The notes under the pieces were generated by a model that saw only the letters and a program-made list of their open reading frames with translations, did not search any database and was not told where the DNA came from. The position numbers were made by a program, and so were the translations under genes. Shown here piece by piece: positions 53,198 to 61,484 of a stretch of DNA of 64,000 nucleotides; the first letter of the stretch is position 1, and the number at the start of each line of letters is the position of its first letter. The DNA is from Persicobacter sp. CCB-QB2 (GTDB taxonomy: Bacteria; Bacteroidota; Bacteroidia; Cytophagales; Cyclobacteriaceae), in NCBI RefSeq assembly GCF_001274635.1, contig NZ_LBGV01000001.1, positions 620,001-684,000 on the forward strand. The letters are read 5' to 3'.

Positions 53198-53222
53198 AAA
53201 GTCCCCAATCATTGGGGACTTT
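53198..53222 (+). terminator. Stem-loop terminator after the SQR-like gene
   Basis: AAAGTCCCCAAT / ATTGGGGACTTT around one C. Seven A residues precede the stem and a short T run follows. Confidence 0.78.
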
Positions 53223-53247
53223 ACTTATTTCTTAAACTCGAATTATT

Positions 53248-53468
53248 TTAACCGGAATATTCATGCTTAAATCCTCGTTTAGCTGCCAGTTGGAAAAAAT
53301 GAAGGAATTTTTGCTATTTCGAGTTTTTTCCAACGAAACAGATGAATAAGGAGAAAGCAAGCCTGCCCATATTTGGGCTATCAGAAATTCAGCAGACCCA
53401 ATCGTAATGAATGGGCAGACAACTCCTTGTGGTAGGTTCTAAAGCTAGCGGTGAATAATCCGGCTTAA
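53248..53468 (+). mobile_element. MITE-like repeat, copy 6
   Basis: 221 bp. Left end TTAACCGGAATATTCA, right end TGAATAATCCGGCTTAA. The interior hairpin arms GTTGGAAAAAA / TTTTTTCCAAC are perfect here. The stop codon of the NADH dehydrogenase gene (53465-53467, minus strand) is in the terminal TTAA. Confidence 0.83.
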
Positions 53469-54763
53469 AAGTGCACTTTGTCCAGTACTTCTCCTTTTTT
53501 TCTTCTAAAGTTCCGAACGATCAATCGGTTAGATCGGTCATAGTTCAAATATCCCCATGCCCAGTTAATAAAGGTAACTACCCGGTTACGGAAGCCTACC
53601 AATAGCATCAGGTGAACAAACATCCAGGCAAACCAGGCCATGGTGCCGGAAAATTTCCAAAAGGGCAAATCAACCACGGCGCGGTTCCGGCCAATGGTGG
53701 CCATCGTGCCCTTGTCTTTATATTTGAAGGGCTTCAAGCTTTTACCCTTGGCCAATCGGTTAAAGTTCTTGGCCAAATAGGAACCTTGTTGCATGGCCAC
53801 GGATCCTAGCATAGGCAGTCCGCGGTTATATTTTTCCGTTTGCATCAAAGCGACATCTCCCATCGCCCAAATATCCTGGCTATCTTTTACCTGACAGTTT
53901 TCATCGACGATAATGCGGTTTCCGGCTCCTATTTTTTCGGCTTGAATGCCCTCTACCGGAGCGCCCATTACCCCGGCGGCCCATATTAGGGTTTCAGCAG
54001 GAATTTCCCGGTCAGCAGTGGTGACGGTTTTGCCATCATAATCTTTCACCAGAGTGTCCACCCAAAGGTTAACCCCCATACCTTCTAAGAATTTCAGGGC
54101 TTTTTGAGAGGCTTGCTTGCTCATGGCAGCCAGTAAGCTTGGGGCAGCCTCTATCAGGTGAATCTCCATATCCCGAAGGTCCAGGTCCGGATAGTCCGTG
54201 GGCAAAACGTGCAATTTTAGCTCAGCCAACGCACCGGCTAATTCAACACCTGTCGGGCCTCCGCCCACAATCACAAATGTCATCAATCGCTTTTGCTCGG
54301 CAACATCCTGGGCGTATAATGCCTTTTCGAAATTCTGGAGAATCATGCTGCGTAAATCCAGCGATTGCGTCAGGCTCTTCATCGGCATGGCATTGGCTTC
54401 TACATTTTTCATTCCAAAATAATTGGAACGGGCGCCGGTAGCCATCACCAAATGGTCATATCTCAAATCTCCAATAGAGGTGCGGACAATTTTTTGCTCT
54501 TCATTTACCTCCTGAATTTCTGCCATTCTGAAATGGAATCGTTTCTTATTGGCGAAAGTTTTTCGAAGTGGGTAGGCAATGGAGTCGGGCTCTAACCCAG
54601 CGGTGGCCACTTGATAAAGAAGGGGTTGAAAGGTGTGGTAGTTGTGGCGGTCAAGCATAACGACCTGATAATGTTCAGTGTCGATGTTTTTGGCTAGGTT
54701 AAGTCCGGCAAATCCTCCGCCAAGAATCACGACTCGGGGCAGAGATATCTCTGGGATATTCAT
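53465..54763 (-). CDS. ndh: NADH:quinone oxidoreductase, type II (NDH-2)
   Basis: 432 residues. FAD motif PRVVILGGGFAGLNLAKNI (residues 9-27), HNYHTFQPLLYQVATAGLEP (about 41-60), NADH-binding motif FVIVGGGPTGVELAGALAEL (about 163-182), IWAAGVMGAPV and IWAMGDVA for FAD. The C-terminal helices (WFAWMFVHLMLLVGFRNRV) attach it to the membrane. It passes electrons from NADH to quinone without pumping protons. Convergent with the SQR-like gene, another quinone reductase. The stop codon overlaps MITE copy 6. Confidence 0.94.
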   Translation of the reverse strand: MNIPEISLPRVVILGGGFAGLNLAKNIDTEHYQVVMLDRHNYHTFQPLLYQVATAGLEPDSIAYPLRKTFANKKRFHFRMAEIQEVNEEQKIVRTSIGDLRYDHLVMATGARSNYFGMKNVEANAMPMKSLTQSLDLRSMILQNFEKALYAQDVAEQKRLMTFVIVGGGPTGVELAGALAELKLHVLPTDYPDLDLRDMEIHLIEAAPSLLAAMSKQASQKALKFLEGMGVNLWVDTLVKDYDGKTVTTADREIPAETLIWAAGVMGAPVEGIQAEKIGAGNRIIVDENCQVKDSQDIWAMGDVALMQTEKYNRGLPMLGSVAMQQGSYLAKNFNRLAKGKSLKPFKYKDKGTMATIGRNRAVVDLPFWKFSGTMAWFAWMFVHLMLLVGFRNRVVTFINWAWGYLNYDRSNRLIVRNFRRKKGEVLDKVHF

Positions 54764-54892
54764 ATTGATTGTTCTTAAAAAGGGTGTTTGTTTTGTCCCG
54801 CAATTTCTTTCTTTATTTGTTAATTAACAATACGACAGAAATAAATCCCCTTTTTAGCGCATTATAAATAATAGAATGGAGTCTTTTAGGAC

Positions 54893-55695
54893 CTAGGGTT
54901 GTGCCTGTACTTCCAGAGCAGCCATAAATTGCTTAAAGTTCTGAACGTAACTTAGAATACCCGTCCAAATGCTTTCCTCCAGCATACTACTTCCGCCCAT
55001 AAAATTGGGGGAATGTTATAAATGAAATTCAAACTGAAATTTTGTACCAAGGTTTCCTCATTACCTATGGGCTGGTAAAGTGTAATGATATAGGACTTCT
55101 CTGAAGTTTTATGTAATAGCACGCGCCCAAAATCATAATTCTCCTGCAAATAAACCTTGTTTGCCTTTTGGTTGAGCAATTGTAGAAATTTAAGCAATGT
55201 TTCGTCCTCTTTTGGGGTTTCCGGAAAGTTCAAACGGAACTTAAACTCAGGTTCCATGATCCCGCCATATAATTGAAAGTTTAAAGAGTCAATCTGGAGG
55301 ATGGTATTGTTGGGCAATAAAGCCTGAATGGTGCCGGGGTCCGCCAGTAAATCCGGATTGATCTGCGCTATATTGGTGGGAATTTCAAATGCCACCCGGC
55401 TCAGTAAAATGTAATATTTCCCAGTATCTTTTTGAATTATCTGATCCCGATCCATTAACTGGATCAGTTGGCGGCTCAGGCTCTCTTCTTTAAAATTTTT
55501 CGGAAATATTACCTCTCCGTTCTTGTTGAACAATAACATTTTTCCCTGAACCCCATTGTTCAGCAGCCAATCGGTATCTGTAGCGAATTGGATAGAGTTT
55601 TCTTTTCTGAGTTTCGGGAAGTTTTCAGCATGACCCATTTCAACTATCAAAAGGCCAAGACTGATCAGGAATATAAGTCTGTTGAAAAAATTCAT
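54893..55695 (-). CDS. Secreted protein of unknown function (frameshifted)
   Basis: The open frame from ATG 55695 gives 247 residues and stops at 54952 with an odd tail (WAEVVCWRKAFGRVF). At the GGGGG run (55007-55011; CCCCC in the coding strand) one added C keeps the frame: NIPPNFMGGSSMLEESIWTG and ILSYVQNFKQFMAALEVQAQP, ending at 54893, for 267 residues. Signal peptide MNFFNRLIFLISLGLLIVEMGHA. The mature part is mixed alpha/beta (TDTDWLLNNGVQGKMLLFNKNG; FKFRLNFPETPKEDETLLKFL). I do not recognise the family. One base appears lost, as in three other genes of the window. Confidence 0.7.
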
Positions 55696-56143
55696 GAAAA
55701 TCGCTTAGTTTCCAAACTGGATTATTTTTTGAAAAAACAACGCAAATTAGAGGCCTAATGCGCATCCGCCAATCAAATGATAAAAAAAAATCAAAAAAAA
55801 ATCGGTCGGAATTTTACTTATAATGGGAGGTGGTAAAGGCTTGGGATTGAGTGTTATGCAAAAATCACCTCATTATCTTGCTGTTTTTTGCTAATAAGTC
55901 AGAAAATTAGCCGAATAACGGTAGTTGTTCTAAAAAGTTTCAATTTTAAAGGAATGATTCACATTATTTACTATTGTTTCAAAAAGTTAACAAGTCTGTT
56001 GTTTTCATAACAACCGTTTGTACCTGTGGCTATGAATGCCGTAATTCGCTTAAGTTTTCTACATAAATTACTCATGTAGGGAATAGGGGAGTTTCCCCAT
56101 CAACAGTGCTTTTATTATTAGAAACATATCATCCAGCAATTCT
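55696..56143 (+). other. Intergenic region upstream of the transhydrogenase operon
   Basis: About 450 bases between divergent genes without an open reading frame. It holds the operator-like site at 56011 and A/T-rich stretches (A-runs at 55780-55803). A small inverted repeat GTTGT ... ACAAC (55998-56014) overlaps the operator. Confidence 0.5.
56011..56020 (+). promoter_or_regulatory. Operator-like CAACCGTTTG upstream of pntAA
   Basis: Same ten-base core as the operator at 14308, in the same direction relative to the gene, 128 bases before the ATG. May be part of the LacI regulon or chance; I find no good promoter at the matching distance. Confidence 0.3.
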
Positions 56144-57259
56144 ATGCGTTTTGGAATTTTGAAGGAATTGACAGAGAAACGAGTGGCCATCACTCCTGAC
56201 TTTGTCAAGAAATTAGTAGCTCAGAAACATGAAGTTGTTTTTGAGAAGGGCTGCGGAGCAAATTCAGCCCTGGCGGATGTACTTTTTGAGGAAGCAGGTG
56301 CTCAGGCATCTGATCGTACGGAAGTTCTTTCCTCTTCTGATGTCATTACCACTATTTTGCCATTGGCCACAGAGGAGATTTCCAATGTGAAAAAAGGAGC
56401 GGTATTGATCTCTCAATTTCAGCCATTTGCACAAGCAGAAGTTTGTGAAACTTTGGCGAATCATGGTCTTACAGGTTTCAGCCTGGATATGATCCCTCGC
56501 TCTACCATTGCACAGTCTATGGACGTATTGTCTTCCATGGCTTCGATTTCAGGCTATAAGGCGGTGCTGACCGCCGCTAATTATTTGCCACGTTATATGC
56601 CGATGTTATCCACTGCCGCTGGTACTATTCGCCCAGCCAAGATGTTGGTGTTGGGTGCCGGAGTAGCAGGTCTTCAGGCTATTGCTACTGGTCGTCGTTT
56701 GGGCGCAGTAGTGGAGGCTTTCGATACGCGCGCAGCAGCTAAGGAAGAGGTATTGTCTTTGGGAGCGAAGTTCGTGGAGGTTGAAGGTGCTACTGATGAC
56801 AGAGGTGCCGGAGGTTATGCCGTAGAGCAAACCGAAGAGTACAAAAAACGTCAATCAGAATTGATTTTCGATAAAGTATCTAAAGCGGATATCGTGATCA
56901 CCACTGCTCAGCTTCGTGGTCGTCCGGCTCCTCTTTTGGTTAACGAAGACATGTTGAAAGCCATGCCTGATGGGGCGGTTTGTGTGGATTTGGCCGCTAC
57001 TACCGGAGGTAATGTGGCTTTCTCTAAGCATCGTGAGATTGTTAAGCAGCATGGAGTGACCATTATTGGTAATTCAGAGCTTTCTGATGATGTGGCAGAG
57101 CATGCTTCTCAGCTATTCAGCCGAAATGTAGAGAACTTCCTGAACGTATTCTTGTCAGAAGAAGGCCTTACCTATGATTTCGAAAATGAAATTATCGGGG
57201 ATTCTTGTATTGTATACCAGGGCGAAGTGCGTTATGGCGCTCCTGCTTTGACTAAATAA
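56144..57259 (+). CDS. pntAA: NAD(P) transhydrogenase alpha subunit, domain I (PntAA)
   Basis: 371 residues: the NAD(H)-binding domain of proton-translocating transhydrogenase, of the alanine dehydrogenase fold. MRFGILKELTEKRVAITPDFVKKL at the start, GFSLDMIPRSTIAQSMDVLSSMA (about 119-141), the Rossmann motif VLGAGVAGLQAIATGRRLGAVVEAFDTR (about 169-196), and GGNVAFSKH. It is separate from the membrane domain, as in the three-subunit enzymes. Good C-ending codon use. First gene of pntAA-pntAB-pntB. The enzyme couples proton entry to hydride transfer from NADH to NADP and so makes NADPH. Confidence 0.95.
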   Translation: MRFGILKELTEKRVAITPDFVKKLVAQKHEVVFEKGCGANSALADVLFEEAGAQASDRTEVLSSSDVITTILPLATEEISNVKKGAVLISQFQPFAQAEVCETLANHGLTGFSLDMIPRSTIAQSMDVLSSMASISGYKAVLTAANYLPRYMPMLSTAAGTIRPAKMLVLGAGVAGLQAIATGRRLGAVVEAFDTRAAAKEEVLSLGAKFVEVEGATDDRGAGGYAVEQTEEYKKRQSELIFDKVSKADIVITTAQLRGRPAPLLVNEDMLKAMPDGAVCVDLAATTGGNVAFSKHREIVKQHGVTIIGNSELSDDVAEHASQLFSRNVENFLNVFLSEEGLTYDFENEIIGDSCIVYQGEVRYGAPALTK

Positions 57260-57269
57260 TTGAAACAGT

Positions 57270-57581
57270 ATGGACGTAATATTAAACTTCATCGCTGAAA
57301 ACTTGCCAATGATCACTATCCTGACTTTGGCAACTTTTGTAGGAATAGAGATTATCGCTAAGGTTCCTACTGTTTTGCACACTCCATTGATGTCCGGATC
57401 CAATGCGATTTCCGGGGTCGTGGTGATTGGTGCTATATTATTGATCCGGGATGCAAAACCGGATGAGTATTTGACTTTGATTATTGGCTTTTTGGGTATT
57501 GCATTAGCCATGATTAACGTGGTTGGTGGTTTTGCGGTGACCAACCGTATGTTGGAAATGTTCAAAAAGAAAAAGAAATAA
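57270..57581 (+). CDS. pntAB: NAD(P) transhydrogenase alpha subunit, membrane part (PntAB)
   Basis: 103 residues with three or four membrane helices (about 8-27, 43-61, 66-88). VGIEIIAKVPTVLHTPLMSGSNAISGVVVIGAILL is the conserved domain II motif. Short basic C-terminal end (FKKKKK). Eleven bases after pntAA. Confidence 0.93.
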   Translation: MDVILNFIAENLPMITILTLATFVGIEIIAKVPTVLHTPLMSGSNAISGVVVIGAILLIRDAKPDEYLTLIIGFLGIALAMINVVGGFAVTNRMLEMFKKKKK

Positions 57582-57617
57582 GCGGACATTTTCATTACGC
57601 TTTTAAGAAATACAATA

Positions 57618-59048
57618 ATGGAAAGACATATCACAGACTTTTTATACTTAATCAGTATTGTCGTTTTCATCTTCGGGATGAAAGGACTTTCCAGTCCGGC
57701 CACTGCACGTAAAGGAAACTTGACCGCTGCAGCAGGTATGGGATTGGCTATTTTAATCGCCTTGTTTTCCCCTGCAGAGGGAAGCTTTGATAACCATATT
57801 TGGATTATCGCAGGTATGGTTGTCGGTTCAGCTATCGGTTTGGTTTCTGCCAAGCGTGTAGCGATGACCAAAATGCCGGAGATGGTATCCCTTTTCAACG
57901 GTTTGGGTGGTGCTACCGCGATGTTGATCGGTTTTATCGAACTGAAGAATTACCAGCCAGCGGTAATCTCTACCGTTAAATCGTTATTGTCTAATGGTGA
58001 AGCAGCAAACTTGATGAACGGAGAGGTTTTCTCCTCCATTTTCGCTTTGATTATCGGTGCGGTTTCTTTCTCCGGTTCTTTGATCGCCTGGGGTAAATTG
58101 AATGGTTCTCTTCGCGACAATATCAAATTGCCAGCCCCTCAGATTGTGAACTTAGTGACTTTGACGGCTATCATTGCGCTATCGGTAATGATCATGAATG
58201 GGGAGGAAATGAACTTCGCCTTACTATTGATCCTGACTGTTCTAGGTTTATTCTATGGGGTAGCATTCGTTTCTCCAATTGGTGGTGGTGACATGCCGGT
58301 AGTGATTTCTCTTTTGAACTCTTTCACCGGAGTAGGTGCCGCAGTAGCCGGTTTGATTTACGGTAACAATATTATGATCATCGGTGGTATCCTGGTAGGT
58401 GCATCCGGTACCATTTTGACCGTATTGATGTGCGAGGCCATGAACCGTTCTTTGATTTCCGTGATCATTGGAGGTTTGGGTTCTTCGGGAAGCTCTTCCG
58501 GATCAGATCGCGAGGAAGTAGTAAAAGAAGCTACTCCTGCCGATTTGGCGATTCAATTGAAATATTCTGAGCGTGTAGTAATCGTTCCTGGTTACGGTTT
58601 GGCCGTAGCACAGGCGCAGCACGTTTGTCATGAATTGGAGCAGTCTTTGGAGGCTGAAGGTGTTGATGTAAAATATGCGATTCACCCGGTGGCTGGTCGT
58701 ATGCCAGGTCACATGAACGTATTGTTGGCAGAGTCTGATGTAGACTATGACAAGTTGATGGAGCTGGAGCCTGCGAATGACGCCTTTAACAATACCGATG
58801 TTGTATTGGTAATTGGTGCGAATGACGTAGTAAACCCTGCAGCCAAAACGGATACGGGCTCTCCTATTTATGGAATGCCTATTTTGGACGTTGAACAAGC
58901 CAAAAACGTAATTGTATTTAAGCGTTCGATGAGCACAGGTTATGCCGGTATTCAGAACCCATTGTTCTTTGGTGAGCGTACCAAAATGCTTTTCGGTGAT
59001 GCAAAAGCTTCTCTGGGCAAATTGAAAGAAGAATTAAACAATGCATAA
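57618..59048 (+). CDS. pntB: NAD(P) transhydrogenase beta subunit (PntB)
   Basis: 476 residues. Nine or so membrane helices (1-290), with VSLFNGLGGATAMLIGFIE and PVVISLLNSFTGVGAAVAGL typical of PntB, then the NADP-binding domain III: VVIVPGYGLAVAQAQHVCHEL (about 316-336), AIHPVAGRMPGHMNVLLAESDV, VLVIGANDVVNPAAKTD and IVFKRSMSTGYAG. Last gene of the operon, 37 bases after pntAB, followed by a terminator. Confidence 0.96.
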   Translation: MERHITDFLYLISIVVFIFGMKGLSSPATARKGNLTAAAGMGLAILIALFSPAEGSFDNHIWIIAGMVVGSAIGLVSAKRVAMTKMPEMVSLFNGLGGATAMLIGFIELKNYQPAVISTVKSLLSNGEAANLMNGEVFSSIFALIIGAVSFSGSLIAWGKLNGSLRDNIKLPAPQIVNLVTLTAIIALSVMIMNGEEMNFALLLILTVLGLFYGVAFVSPIGGGDMPVVISLLNSFTGVGAAVAGLIYGNNIMIIGGILVGASGTILTVLMCEAMNRSLISVIIGGLGSSGSSSGSDREEVVKEATPADLAIQLKYSERVVIVPGYGLAVAQAQHVCHELEQSLEAEGVDVKYAIHPVAGRMPGHMNVLLAESDVDYDKLMELEPANDAFNNTDVVLVIGANDVVNPAAKTDTGSPIYGMPILDVEQAKNVIVFKRSMSTGYAGIQNPLFFGERTKMLFGDAKASLGKLKEELNNA

Positions 59049-59075
59049 TTCGGGCAGCATCCGATAAAAATATAG

Positions 59076-59107
59076 AAAGCCGGAGGATTTCCCTTCGGCT
59101 TTTTTTA
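59076..59107 (+). terminator. Rho-independent terminator of the pnt operon
   Basis: AAAGCCG / CGGCTTT with inner GAGG / CCCTT pairing, then T6. Confidence 0.88.
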
Positions 59108-59156
59108 TAATCGAAATTTGAGGGTCAGACGCCATAATTTCACATTGCAGCCTTTT

Positions 59157-59359
59157 TTAAGCCCGAAATATTCACTAAGTCAATTCAAAACACTCACAGC
59201 AAGCTATTACTATTTTTTGTTTTTAATAGCACGAATTTGGGTGGGCTTGCTTTCTCCTCCTTCAACTGCTTCGTTTGAAAAAACGCTAAATGTGGGACTA
59301 TTTCTTCATTTTCCCGGCTTGCAGCTAATCGATCATAAAGGCTTGCATAATTCGTATAA
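59157..59359 (-). mobile_element. MITE-like repeat, copy 7 (reverse)
   Basis: 203 bp in reverse orientation. The outer end is TTAAGCCCGAAATATTCA (59157-59174), the other is TGCATAATTCGTATAAA. The interior shows GCTGCAAGCCGGGAAAATGAAG, GAAGCAG, GGAGGAGAAAGCAAGC and CCCAAATTCGTGC on the minus strand. It is 109 bases behind the pntB stop. Confidence 0.78.
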
Positions 59360-59436
59360 AAGGCAAAAAAAATAGAAAAGAAACGATTTTACGCCATTAT
59401 ATGCCTTACGTAAGATTTATTTAAATAATTCTTATA

Positions 59437-59444
59437 TATTTTTG
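59437..59444 (+). promoter_or_regulatory. Candidate -7 element TATTTTTG
   Basis: Exact match to TAnnTTTG, 65 bases before the ATG at 59509. No matching -33 TTTG was found, so it is a weak promoter candidate. Confidence 0.35.
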
Positions 59445-59508
59445 TGGTCAGACGATAATAATTGAAGAAATTTCGTTCTTAAATAAGATCCAAAAATCAC
59501 TTTTGTAT

Positions 59509-61206
59509 ATGTACGGAAAATTTGTCTTTCCAACGCTCCTGAGCATTTTATTGATTACTTCCTCTCTTTTTGCACAAACCAAGTCGGTTGATTCCTTTTT
59601 AAATGGGAAGCAAAAGGTTTATGGGGCCACCGTTTCTGCAGGAGGAAATGTGATGGTCTATGTAAGTAATTATAAGAAAAAGAAGACTATTGAGCTCTTC
59701 GAAGTCACTAAAAATGAAAATGACAAGTGGGGAGAGCCAATTCGCCTGACCAACCTAAGTAATAAATTTGAAATTATTACTGATCCTTTTATTTCTTATG
59801 ATGCTAATTTTTTACTGTTTTCCGCCATCGAAAAAGGGGGAGCCAGTTATGATATTTACTTTAGTGAAAGAAGAGGTTCGGTTTGGCAGACGCCGCGTCC
59901 GGTAGGAGGTGAAGTGAATACCTGGAAGGTGGAAGGATCTCCTTCCCTTAGCCTGGATGGTAAGCAATTATATTTCCTGAGAGATGAATTTGGTGACCCC
60001 GAAAAAGGGAGGACACAGCTTTATGTGGCCGACTGGGCCGGAGATGCCAGTTATAACAACGTTCGACTGCTAAAAGGAAGCTTTAATGAGCAAAATGTTA
60101 AACGGCCTATTTTATATCGTGGGGGAAATGTGATCCTGATGTCATTGCAAAAGGACAATAAGATAGGGGGCTATGATGTGAATTACACTTATCAACTCGA
60201 GGACGGGACTTGGTCGGATCCATTGCCCCTGGCCTTTATGAATACACCCAAGGATGATTTTTTGGCAGGACTACCCGTTACGGGTGAGGCGGTTTATACC
60301 ACTGTCGACCAGGAGTTATTTCAAATTGAAATTCCGGAATCTATACCCGCGACCCCTTTAGTTTTGATGAAGGGTTATTTGAGGGATCGAAAAGTAGGGA
60401 TGCATGTGGATGCGGTGGTTCGCCTGATAGAGGTGGGGTCTAATAAAGAAGTTTTGGTAGGTAGGAATAATCCTACTGATGGATTTTACTCCATTATTGC
60501 ACCAGTGGGGAAAAAGTACAAATTGAATTTCTTTTCAAAAAATCATGTGGAGTTTGATACTTTGCTGGATTTTAGCGGCATTCAAACTTTTGTACAGTAT
60601 GATCAAAATATTGAAATGACTTCAGAGGTTTTGGTCCAATATGCTTTACAAGATTTGAGTAGTTTACGTCCTACCAGTGGGGAGATTCGTATTTTTACCG
60701 GTAATCAGTTGATTCATTCCTCTTATTTTGAGGCGGGTCAGCAACCTCAGCAGATCCCCTTGCCATTGGGGTATAAATATCAGTTTGAAATCATTTCCAA
60801 TACCTGTCAACCCTATCGGGGGATTATCAATTTTCAGGATAGCAAGCGATATCCCGCCATTTTTGAGAAAAAGATTCGGATGAGAAGGAAGCTTCAGGAG
60901 ATTTATTTTGAAATCCTGACCCCGGAGGGAGAGAAGCCGAAGGATACCACCATACAGGTGAAAAATTTGGAAACGGAAAAAGGCAGAACCTATTCTGCGG
61001 TGAGTCTGGCCTATTTGGAATATGGTTCCCGTTATCAGGTAGAGGTGATGCGACAAGATGAAGTTTTGGAAACGATGAATCTGGTAGTGGATCCGGAAGG
61101 GAAAATTTACAGGGTGAGTCAGGACTGGCAGTGGGGGCAGCCCTTAAAACAGCAGGTTACTGCTCCGGAAGGTCCGAAAATTGAAATGAAATTGGAGCAG
61201 ATTTAA
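59509..61206 (+). CDS. PD40 (WD40-like) repeat protein of the cell envelope
   Basis: 565 residues. Signal peptide (FPTLLSILLITSSLFAQ). Residues about 30-260 hold PD40/TolB-like propeller blades: DPFISYDANFLLFSA, GGASYDIYFSERRGSVWQTP, GSPSLSLDGKQLYFLRDEF, KIGGYDVNYTYQLEDGTWSDP. From about 285 it continues with carboxypeptidase-regulatory-like beta domains (LMKGYLRDRKVGMHVDAVVRL). Similar PD40-CNA proteins with an OmpA end take part in type IX secretion and envelope structure, but this one has no OmpA domain. Start ATG 59509 is chosen over TTG 59503. The stop codon TAA (61204-61206) lies in the terminal TTAA of MITE copy 8. Confidence 0.8.
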   Translation: MYGKFVFPTLLSILLITSSLFAQTKSVDSFLNGKQKVYGATVSAGGNVMVYVSNYKKKKTIELFEVTKNENDKWGEPIRLTNLSNKFEIITDPFISYDANFLLFSAIEKGGASYDIYFSERRGSVWQTPRPVGGEVNTWKVEGSPSLSLDGKQLYFLRDEFGDPEKGRTQLYVADWAGDASYNNVRLLKGSFNEQNVKRPILYRGGNVILMSLQKDNKIGGYDVNYTYQLEDGTWSDPLPLAFMNTPKDDFLAGLPVTGEAVYTTVDQELFQIEIPESIPATPLVLMKGYLRDRKVGMHVDAVVRLIEVGSNKEVLVGRNNPTDGFYSIIAPVGKKYKLNFFSKNHVEFDTLLDFSGIQTFVQYDQNIEMTSEVLVQYALQDLSSLRPTSGEIRIFTGNQLIHSSYFEAGQQPQQIPLPLGYKYQFEIISNTCQPYRGIINFQDSKRYPAIFEKKIRMRRKLQEIYFEILTPEGEKPKDTTIQVKNLETEKGRTYSAVSLAYLEYGSRYQVEVMRQDEVLETMNLVVDPEGKIYRVSQDWQWGQPLKQQVTAPEGPKIEMKLEQI

Positions 61207-61418
61207 CCCGGATTATTCATGCCTTAATCCTTGTTTTACTGCTAGGTGGGAAAAATGAAGGAATAGTTCCCTGTTTCGAGTTATTTCCATGGAAGCAGTT
61301 GAATGAGGAGAAGGCAGGTTTACTCTAATTTGGTTATTAAAAATCAAAGAATATAATTGTAATCGATAGATTGTTAGGGGTTTGGGTGGTTTGAGGGATT
61401 CAGCGGTGAATACTTCGG
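61203..61418 (+). mobile_element. MITE-like repeat, copy 8
   Basis: About 216 bp. Left end TTAACCCGGATTATTCA overlaps the stop codon of the PD40 gene; right end TGAATACTTCGGGTTA. The interior has GGTGGGAAAAATGAAGGAAT, GAGTTATTTCCATGGAAGCAG and GAGGAGAAGGCAGG. Confidence 0.8.
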
Positions 61419-61443
61419 GTTAGGGGAATTGGTTTTATACAGG

Positions 61444-61477
61444 AACAGGTCATCCATTTAGGGTGACCTGTTTTTTT
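61444..61477 (+). terminator. Rho-independent terminator between the PD40 gene and smc
   Basis: AACAGGTCA / TGACCTGTT with loop TCCATTTAGGG, then T7 on the plus strand. It lies 238 bases after the PD40 stop, beyond MITE copy 8, which may therefore be transcribed with that gene. Confidence 0.82.
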
Positions 61478-61484
61478 ATGCCAA

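Noticed and set aside
11728-61418. Dispersed repeats as integron attC sites, because they follow stop codons
   Set aside because: Copies occur in both orientations beside ordinary single-copy genes, are longer than typical attC sites, and no integrase is present.
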